Assembly (NCBI GenBank): GCA_014061035.1
Contig: JACGMN010000013.1
Coordinates: forward strand, 1 to 12,335
Length of the DNA stretch: 12,335 nt
From: Candidatus Methanophagales archaeon
GTDB taxonomy: Archaea > Halobacteriota > Syntropharchaeia > Alkanophagales > Methanospirareceae
Reading direction: 5' to 3'
How positions within the stretch are numbered: position 1 is the first letter of the stretch; every line of letters starts with the position of its first letter. The notes under the pieces were generated by a model that was given only the letters and a program-made list of their open reading frames with translations, did not search any database and was not told where the DNA came from. The translations under genes were made by a program, and so were the position numbers. Shown piece after piece: positions 7,981 through 12,335 of this stretch.

Positions 7981-7986
7981 GGAGAT

Positions 7987-8055
7987 ATTAACTATTCGGG
8001 TTCGGGGTTCGGGGTTCACGGTTAGACATATAAAAATTCTAAACTCTAATTTCTA
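7987..8055 (-). repeat. Dispersed repeat, copy 2 (inverted relative to 284-374)
   Basis: Read on the minus strand, this copy has the same AT-rich core with TTTTTATA (8021-8055), then about three heptamer units of the GAACC type, then GAATAGTTA, the same order as copy 1. The core is nearly identical in the two copies while the heptamer number differs (about three here, six there). The two copies face each other across about 7.6 kb of housekeeping genes. Confidence 0.8.
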
Positions 8056-8118
8056 GATCCATGATCCATGATCCATGATCTGTGAACTGTGAACCGTGAA
8101 CCGTGAACCCTGAACCCT
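8056..8118 (+). repeat. Nine-unit heptamer array with stepwise unit change
   Basis: Nine exact 7-bp units in order: GATCCAT three times, GATCTGT, GAACTGT, GAACCGT twice, GAACCCT twice. Neighbouring unit types differ by only one or two bases, so the array changes gradually from a GATC type to a GAACC type. It joins copy 2 of the dispersed repeat and precedes the binding-protein gene. Part of it (the AACCGTGAACC region near 8092) is complementary to the GGTTCACGGTT at about 8014-8024, so a long hairpin is possible. Confidence 0.85.
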
Positions 8119-8161
8119 AACTTTATTAGGTTATTTTAGGATATGCTAATTTTGTTAGGTT

Positions 8162-9202
8162 GTGCTTTTTATGTTCCTAATCTATATTATGTTCAAGAGT
8201 GAGAAAAAAATGTTTGGAGGGAAAAAAATAGTTTTTGCGGCAGTTGTACTGACGGTGGTCACGGTAAGTGCTATGCTTGTGTTCATCGCTATGCTGCCAG
8301 AGCAGGGGCACCAAGTGCCGGTGGTTGGACATCTGCATTTGACTAGAGCTGGTGAGTTTCGAGCTACACTGGTTGATTTTGTCGAGGAACAGTTTGATGA
8401 GCCTGTTAAATTCTATGCTACATGCTCCCGGGATCTGCGAGACTACCTCACTATAGCTCTTGATAGGGGAAGCATTGAGCGAGGCATAATTTTTTCTCAT
8501 AATCACCGTCAGGTTCACCGTCAATTTGAAGCGGCGCGTCCGTTCATTGCTGAGTTTCCGGATCGTTATCCGGTTCGCCAGGAATTTGCTGCACTGGCTG
8601 ATCCTCGTGGTGAGCTGCATCTGGTCTGGGTTGACGCTTATGTTATTATCTACAACCCTGATTTGGTCTCACGAGAAGATGCGCCTTCTACATGGCAAGA
8701 GTTAGCTAATTTTGAGCAGCCGGTAGGTCTTATTACTAAGGGATGCCTGGGTGGATGGGGAGCAATGGCGTTTTACTATCATCTTGGTGAGGAAGATTTT
8801 ACCAGGTTGGTTGAAAATGCAGAGGTAAAAGGTAAAAGACGTGATGTCTCTGCGGCAGTAAGGGATGGAACAGTAGCGGTAGGAGTTGCCAGTTTACTGG
8901 ATGTGTTAGTACGAGATGGCAAAGTAGGGGTAATCTGGCCTGAAGATGGTGCGATTGCCAGGCCAGCTTTTATGGTAATTCCTGATGATCCTACAGATTA
9001 TCATCTCCGGTTGGCAGAGGTTATTATGAGTCAAGAAGCAGCCGAGCTGTTCGCGAGAGAGTTCAATATGGCTTCAGCACTCCCTGATGGGCCTGTGCCG
9101 GCAATAGTGGAGGAAAACAACTTTAACTTTGTTTTTATTCCAACGCAGGACATTATATGCAAAGAGCTGGAAGTTAAAGTGGATGAAATTGTTGGAAAGT
9201 AA
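8162..9202 (+). CDS. ABC-type substrate-binding protein (periplasmic binding fold, Fe/anion-like)
   Basis: Up to 346 aa. It looks like a secreted or membrane-anchored solute-binding protein of the family that includes iron(III)- and thiamine-type binders. The N-terminus has a basic segment then one hydrophobic helix (residues 23-45), followed by the mature domain. Family-like stretches are VIIYNPDLVSREDAPSTWQEL (161-181), GVIWPEDGAIARPAFMVIP (256-274) and LAEVIMSQEAAELFAREF (284-301). The mature part has many histidines (GHLHL 56-60; HNHRQVHR 113-120) that could bind metal. The frame opens at GTG 8162; ATG 8189 or 8210 gives a more normal signal peptide, and GTGA lies about 8 bases before 8210. 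There is no permease or ATPase gene beside it. Arg codons are often CGT/CGC/CGG, unlike the AGA-rich neighbours, which hints at transfer. The ligand is unknown. Confidence 0.8.
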   Translation: MLFMFLIYIMFKSEKKMFGGKKIVFAAVVLTVVTVSAMLVFIAMLPEQGHQVPVVGHLHLTRAGEFRATLVDFVEEQFDEPVKFYATCSRDLRDYLTIALDRGSIERGIIFSHNHRQVHRQFEAARPFIAEFPDRYPVRQEFAALADPRGELHLVWVDAYVIIYNPDLVSREDAPSTWQELANFEQPVGLITKGCLGGWGAMAFYYHLGEEDFTRLVENAEVKGKRRDVSAAVRDGTVAVGVASLLDVLVRDGKVGVIWPEDGAIARPAFMVIPDDPTDYHLRLAEVIMSQEAAELFAREFNMASALPDGPVPAIVEENNFNFVFIPTQDIICKELEVKVDEIVGK

Positions 9203-9215
9203 TTGGAGGTTGATA

Positions 9216-9287
9216 ATGATCTATGGGAGATCCGAATTTCTCATCTCCGGCTTGAGAGAGCGAGTCATAGATCGAGAGTTAGGATAA
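9216..9287 (+). CDS. 23-codon ORF with strong ribosome binding site, in frame with the next gene
   Basis: A perfect GGAGGT (9205-9210) sits five bases ahead of ATG 9216. The peptide begins MIYGRSEFLISG and ends at TAA 9285-9287, which abuts ATG 9288 of the membrane protein (TAAATG) in the same reading frame. The downstream start itself has no good Shine-Dalgarno. Three explanations fit: a leader peptide coupled to the downstream gene, a nonsense mutation separating a 23-residue N-terminus from the membrane protein, or a sequencing error. I cannot choose from sequence alone. The peptide matches nothing I recognise. Confidence 0.45.
   Translation: MIYGRSEFLISGLRERVIDRELG
9218..9273. repeat. 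Nested inverted repeat across the 23-codon ORF
   Basis: The outer arms are GATCTATG (9218-9225) and CATAGATC (9266-9273); the inner arms are GGAGAT (9226-9231) and ATCTCC (9243-9248). In RNA they could fold just after the strong ribosome binding site and its start codon. The outer arm word also appears at 9954-9961 in the heptamer array downstream. Confidence 0.5.
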
Positions 9288-9932
9288 ATGCAAAAAACTA
9301 ACGCAAGATATATACTTGCGGAGCTAAAACATCATAGTCCTTTTACTATGATTAGCACTTTCGTTGCGCTTGTATTATTTACCTTGACATCAAGATTTAT
9401 TGTGCCTGGAGTAGGTGTGGCTTGCCCGTGTTGTGCCCCGGCTCATAACGTAGCAGGGCACCTTTTCTTGACTTTTCACCTGTTGCATATCTTGCTTAGT
9501 TGTACAGCCACGACAGCAATGTTTTGGCGCCATGAAAAAAGTAAGTTGAAAGCATTGGCTGTTGGACTGAGCGGAGCCTTAATTCTGTGTACTATCAGTG
9601 ATATCGCCCTTCCTTTTTTGGGAGGAACACTTGTCGGTGTTGATATGGACTTCCATATTTGCGTAATTGAGCATCCTGAAACCGTAATACCGCTTGCAAT
9701 AGTGGGTCTATTTATAGGACTTAAAGAGATCAGTGGTAGAGCAATGACCAAATTCGCTCATGGTTCTCATGTTTTTATCAGTGTTTTAGCTTCCATGTTT
9801 TTTTTAGTAGGTTATGGGTTTTCAGAGTGGATAAACTATCCCTTAATAACCTTCTTGATATTATTCTTTAGCGTGCTTATTCCATGTTGTTTAAGTGATA
9901 TTGTATTTCCGCTATTATTTAAAAAAAACTAG
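9288..9932 (+). CDS. Cys/His-rich six-helix membrane protein with internal repeat
   Basis: 214 aa, predicted integral membrane protein, not recognised. Hydrophobic segments lie near residues 20-36, 56-78, 86-110, 131-147, 161-180 and 184-210. There is an internal duplication: HLLHILLS (64-71) followed by CTISDIALPFL (101-111) matches HGSHVFIS (158-165) followed by CCLSDIVFPLL (200-210), so the protein looks like two repeats of two helices. Potential metal ligands cluster in CPCCAPAH (46-53), HxxH pairs (64/67, 158/161), HICVIEHPE (123-131) and PCC (199-201). The N-terminus has KHHSPFT (14-20). It follows the binding protein and the 23-codon ORF. A metal or anion transporter or sensor working with the binding protein is inferred from context only. 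The stop codon overlaps a heptamer repeat. An alternative start in the same frame is 9216 if the TAA at 9285 is not real. Confidence 0.75.
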   Translation: MQKTNARYILAELKHHSPFTMISTFVALVLFTLTSRFIVPGVGVACPCCAPAHNVAGHLFLTFHLLHILLSCTATTAMFWRHEKSKLKALAVGLSGALILCTISDIALPFLGGTLVGVDMDFHICVIEHPETVIPLAIVGLFIGLKEISGRAMTKFAHGSHVFISVLASMFFLVGYGFSEWINYPLITFLILFFSVLIPCCLSDIVFPLLFKKN

Positions 9933-9965
9933 TTCGGGGGTTCAGGGTTCAAGGATCTATGATAC
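9932..9965 (-). repeat. Heptamer array bracketing the cassette on the right
   Basis: About four 7-bp units in plus sense: GTTCGGG, GGTTCAG, GGTTCAA, GGATCTA, then TGATAC. On the minus strand they read GATC type then GAACC type moving toward the cassette, the same order as the left array at 8056-8118. The first unit shares its G with the TAG stop of the membrane-protein gene. The arrays therefore point in opposite directions around the 8162-9932 genes. Confidence 0.7.
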
Positions 9966-9969
9966 ATAA

Positions 9970-10123
9970 ATGGTAGATGTTGTCAGAGTCTTCCCCGGTC
10001 ATGTAATTCCTGGCAGAGACTTTATCGTTTATGATGGTACGAATTGATGATTTGGGCGGGATTGCTGAAATTAAAGAACAGATTAAAGAAACGCTGGATG
10101 AATTTCATTTTATAGTAAATTAG
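9970..10123 (+). pseudogene. Possible frameshifted remnant of a small gene
   Basis: Two short open frames overlap. ATG 9970 reads MVDVVRVFPGHVIPGRDF and on to a TGA at 10045-10047. A second frame, open from 10007 and with ATG 10031, reads RIDDLGGIAEIKEQIKETLD and ends at TAG 10121-10123. Each looks protein-like for its length, and a single one-base shift near 10031-10045 would join them into about 50 residues. I know no family that fits. It could also be two unrelated short frames in a spacer. Confidence 0.3.
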
Positions 10124-10132
10124 TAAGAGTAA

Positions 10133-10174
10133 GCAGTAGCAGTAGCAGTAGTAGTAGTAGTGTAGTAGTAGTAG
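10133..10174. repeat. GCA/GTA trinucleotide tract ahead of the DUF2124 gene
   Basis: A run of AGTAGC then AGT/GTA units, interrupted once by a TGTAG phase shift. It ends just before GAGGTTGAG, which serves as the ribosome binding site for ATG 10188. It lies within the probable 5' leader or promoter of the DUF2124-CooC pair, so copy-number change could affect expression. Confidence 0.8.
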
Positions 10175-10187
10175 CGAGGTTGAGAAG

Positions 10188-10667
10188 ATGGAAAAGAGAA
10201 GCGGGATAGTAGGTTTTTCGGGAACTTTTAAAGAAAGCGTAGCAGATATAAAAGAAGGATCGAAAGTGATCTTCACGGGCTCGGTAGCAGTATGCACGCC
10301 TTTTATCGGATTGCTTGCTTATGCGGTGCGAGACAAAGGTTTTGAGATGTTATATGTGCCGAGAGCAGATGCGAAAGAAGCGAGAAAGATAAAAGAGATA
10401 GAGAACATAGGGTACAGCGTTGTGGATGAAAAGGGCGATCCAAGAAGCGCTGATGTGGTTGTCATACTTGGTGGCTTAGCGATGCCTAAGTTTGGATGCC
10501 AGCCAGAGGACGTCATCCGTATGATCGAGGATCTGTCAGGCGATAAGAAGCCGAAAGTCGTCGGCGTTGGGTTCATGAACATTTTTGAGCGCGCGGGCTG
10601 GAATAAGAAGATAGATTTCGATACGTTGATAGATACCACGATGGAGGTTGCTGTCGTAAAATCATGA
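10188..10667 (+). CDS. DUF2124 family protein
   Basis: 159 aa. The DUF2124 family is found mainly in methanogenic and related archaea and has no proven function. The sequence fits a small alpha/beta fold: GSKVIFTGSVAVCTPFIGLLAYAVRDK (24-50) with Cys36, then alternating strands and helices, ADVVVILGGLAMPKFGCQPEDV (88-109) with Cys104, and KVVGVGFMNIFERAGW (123-138). ATG 10188 is preceded by GAGGTTGAG at about 10175-10183, which fits as a ribosome binding site. Its TGA overlaps the ATG of the CooC-like gene (ATGA), so the two are almost certainly translated together, which points to a shared process. Conserved Cys36 and Cys104 could hold a metal. Confidence 0.85.
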   Translation: MEKRSGIVGFSGTFKESVADIKEGSKVIFTGSVAVCTPFIGLLAYAVRDKGFEMLYVPRADAKEARKIKEIENIGYSVVDEKGDPRSADVVVILGGLAMPKFGCQPEDVIRMIEDLSGDKKPKVVGVGFMNIFERAGWNKKIDFDTLIDTTMEVAVVKS

Positions 10668-11437
10668 AAATAGCAGTAACGGGAAAAGGCGGTGTTGGTA
10701 AAACTACTATCGCAGGCACCCTTGCAAGGCTCTTTGCACGGGACGGGCATAATGTAGTCGCGATCGATGCAGACCCGGCAATGAATTTGAAATTCACACT
10801 GGGCATCGAAAAGAACCCGCCGCCGGTAGCCGGGTTAAAGGACCTGATTATTGAACGAACTGGTGCTTATTCTGAGAATGGTATCTATAAACTCAATCCA
10901 CGGGTGGATGATATACTCACGAGATACGGGGCAAAAGGACCGGATGGTCTGATCTTGCTCGTAATGGGCACGATAGAGAAAGGCGGAACTGGATGCGTCT
11001 GCCCTGAAAATGCGCTTCTCCGTGCACTCCTCCGGCATGTCTTATTCAAGGAAGATACGGTCATTATTGATATGGAAGCAGGGATAGAGCATTTAGGTAG
11101 AGGCACAGCAAAAGGCGTTGATATAATGCTTACCGTGATAGAGCCAGGGATGAGGTCGGTAGAGACCGCGAGCAGAATAAAGAAGCTCGGTGAGGATATC
11201 GGAATAAGCAGGATACTAGCAGTGATAAACAAAGTTACTGATACAGGGACGGTAAAAAAGATAGAAAATAAATTAGATGAGATTGACCTACCCTTACTGG
11301 GAACTATTCCTCATGACCAACGATTGGTAGAGGCAGATATTGAGGGTATAGCGCCATTAGATGCAGATGGATGGATAGGAGGGGAAGTAGGTGTATATAT
11401 AAGGGCGATTAAAGAGAAGATAACCACTAAATACTAA
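10664..11437 (+). CDS. CooC-like P-loop ATPase (nickel insertion / CODH maturation family)
   Basis: 257 aa, SIMIBI/MinD-type ATPase. CooC inserts nickel into carbon monoxide dehydrogenase, using ATP to drive a metal-loaded dimer. Seen: deviant Walker A GKGGVGKTT (7-15) with the signature Lys8; DADPAMNLKFTLG (35-47), the Walker A' region; the CooC metal site GCVCPENALLRALL (Cys111, Cys113), where the family's CxC binds metal at the dimer interface; and IIDMEAGIEHLGRGT (134-148) as the Walker B region. NKVTD (209-213) is the nucleotide-base motif. The ATG overlaps the DUF2124 stop by 4 nt. The CODH/ACS genes are not in the window. Other metal-enzyme ATPases of this fold are possible, but the CxC favours CooC. 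It is followed after 13 nt by a convergent gene. Confidence 0.9.
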   Translation: MKIAVTGKGGVGKTTIAGTLARLFARDGHNVVAIDADPAMNLKFTLGIEKNPPPVAGLKDLIIERTGAYSENGIYKLNPRVDDILTRYGAKGPDGLILLVMGTIEKGGTGCVCPENALLRALLRHVLFKEDTVIIDMEAGIEHLGRGTAKGVDIMLTVIEPGMRSVETASRIKKLGEDIGISRILAVINKVTDTGTVKKIENKLDEIDLPLLGTIPHDQRLVEADIEGIAPLDADGWIGGEVGVYIRAIKEKITTKY

Positions 11438-11450
11438 ACTCTTTATTGAC

Positions 11451-11738
11451 CTAACCCACTTCTACTCCGTCGCCTGCTTCCTTTGACTTCCTCTTGCCAG
11501 GCAATCGCTTCAATTCATCTGGCACTTTCACTCGCAGCATATTTGTAGAACGAACGTGATAGACCGGGTCTCCGGTCATCGGATCGTAATTTTCGGTACG
11601 AATAATGCTACTAACCACTGTCTTAAATTTCAATACTGTGCCATCCTCCAGTCGGTATTCATTCCAATCCTCGTTTACTGTCGTAAAGTCTACATCTGTC
11701 GCTTCTACTTCTATCCCATTTGGTAATCGCACTTTCAT
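11451..11738 (-). CDS. Small beta-rich hypothetical protein, 95 aa
   Basis: I do not recognise this family. The sequence is short, soluble and rich in alternating charged and hydrophobic residues, with strand-like segments (MKVRLPNGIEVEATDVDF, NEYRLEDGTVLKFKTVVSSIIRT, DPVYHVRSTNMLRVKVP) suggesting a compact beta barrel such as an OB- or SH3-like fold. The C-terminus is a flexible basic-acidic tail (LPGKRKSKEAGDGVEVG). ATG 11738 has GGTGA at 11749-11753 on the minus strand, about ten bases away, which supports the start. It lies 3' of the Trm-G10 gene on the same strand (87-bp AT-rich gap). Its role is unknown; RNA-related work is one guess from the neighbour. Confidence 0.75.
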   Translation of the reverse strand: MKVRLPNGIEVEATDVDFTTVNEDWNEYRLEDGTVLKFKTVVSSIIRTENYDPMTGDPVYHVRSTNMLRVKVPDELKRLPGKRKSKEAGDGVEVG

Positions 11739-11825
11739 TTCAACTTTCTCACCCCTCTCTTACTTATAATATTGTATTGTACTATTTTATTCTATTTTAT
11801 TCCATTTATCTTTGTCTATATCAAT
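11739..11825. promoter_or_regulatory. AT-rich spacer between Trm-G10 and the 95-aa gene
   Basis: The gap is dominated by TTTTATTC and TATAATATTG-like runs. On the minus strand AATAAAATAG repeats could include a TATA element for the 95-aa gene, or T-rich stretches could end transcription of the Trm-G10 gene. Neither is certain. Confidence 0.3.
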
Positions 11826-12335
11826 TTAAATTTTTTCATGTACAGCTATGTAGCGGGTTAGACTTTTATGAACTCTGTACGAATGCTCTTCGAGTAGCGG
11901 GAAGCGGGTCGCGTGTTTGCAAGAGAGTGAATGAAAAAACGGCAAATGCGAGACGATGACCGCTCTTCCTCCGGTCTTGAGTACGCGATATATCTCGTCT
12001 AAAGCGTCCCGGTACAACTGCTCTAACTCTACAGTTATAATGGATGATCTGCCATAGGGCATGTCTGTTGCAATGGCATCAATGCTGTTCTCGCTCAACG
12101 GTATCTCAGAAGCATCACTCACGATTAAACCGGCGTGCAGTCCAAAGAACTTTAAATTATCACTTGCTCCTTTTACCATCTTTTCCTGCACGTCTGCACC
12201 TATAATACTCGCTCCGATCATACCTGCTTCTATCAATATCCCGCCAGTTCCACAGAACGGATCAAGAAAGAGCTCGTTATCTTTAACGCTGCTGAGATTG
12301 ACTATCGCACGAGCAAACTTTGGCATTATAACGCC
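11826..12335 (-). CDS. tRNA (guanine10-N2)-dimethyltransferase Trm-G10, C-terminal catalytic domain (partial)
   Basis: The catalytic domain only. The open frame runs off the right edge (GVIMPKFARAIVNL at its start), so the THUMP and ferredoxin-like domains lie outside. Trm-G10 methylates the N2 of G10 in archaeal tRNA in the cytosol. Seen: MPKFARAIVNLS, the typical entry to the domain; motif I LDPFCGTGGILIEAG; GADVQ after it, holding the acidic ribose-binding residue; DASEIPL; and the motif IV tetrapeptide as DMPYGRS, where the common form is DPPYG. The end is VHEKI with stop at 11826-11828. Other COG1041-like enzymes are less likely because of the MPKFARAIVNL entry. Confidence 0.88.
   Translation of the reverse strand, partial: GVIMPKFARAIVNLSSVKDNELFLDPFCGTGGILIEAGMIGASIIGADVQEKMVKGASDNLKFFGLHAGLIVSDASEIPLSENSIDAIATDMPYGRSSIITVELEQLYRDALDEIYRVLKTGGRAVIVSHLPFFHSLSCKHATRFPLLEEHSYRVHKSLTRYIAVHEKI

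Noticed and set aside
10022..10297. 91-codon minus-strand ORF across the trinucleotide tract
   Set aside because: It is driven by the repeat (runs of Tyr, Leu and Cys) and overlaps the start of DUF2124.

Overview
The window reads as chromosomal DNA of a euryarchaeon of the methanogen or anaerobic-methanotroph type. Evidence: the archaeal RNA polymerase subunit Rpo4 sits next to DUF655; there is an archaeal SepF, a ZPR1-type zinc-finger protein, a short archaeal-type S-adenosylhomocysteinase, an archaeal Trm-G10 tRNA methyltransferase, and a DUF2124–CooC pair of the kind expected in organisms with nickel-dependent C1 enzymes. Housekeeping genes are rich in AGA/AGG and ATA codons. In-frame hexamer microsatellites inside several genes, plus intergenic heptamer arrays, remind me of ANME-1 (Methanophagales)-like genomes, but that placement is tentative and comes from memory.

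Layout. 1-369 is non-coding and ends in a dispersed repeat with a GTGAACC heptamer array. 370-2562 is a minus-strand group read ahcY > sepF > zpr1 (methyl-cycle recycling, cell division, zinc-finger protein). A divergent promoter region at 2563-2641 separates it from a plus-strand run, rpo4 > DUF655 > guaA > dapL-type aminotransferase > class I methyltransferase (2642-7524), with overlaps or very short gaps throughout. A 116-aa minus-strand protein of unknown function (7576-7926) faces it.

7927-8161 is a repeat-rich spacer. It holds an 18-20-bp tandem repeat, an inverted second copy of the dispersed repeat found at 284-374, and a nine-unit heptamer array whose units change stepwise. 8162-9932 is a two-gene cassette with a different character: an ABC-type periplasmic binding protein without permease or ATPase, a 23-codon ORF with the best Shine-Dalgarno of the region, and a Cys/His-rich six-helix membrane protein with an internal repeat. 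Heptamer arrays of opposite orientation bracket the cassette, and the right one overlaps its last stop codon. This is the best candidate in the window for an undescribed system, probably metal or anion handling, and probably acquired or moved as a unit.

9933-10187 is a spacer with a possible frameshifted gene remnant and a GTA/GCA trinucleotide tract. DUF2124 and a CooC-like ATPase (10188-11437) overlap by 4 nt. The right end carries, on the minus strand, a 95-aa conserved-looking protein (11451-11738) and the C-terminal catalytic domain of Trm-G10, cut by the window edge (11826-12335). I see no tRNA, rRNA, CRISPR array or recognisable transposase.
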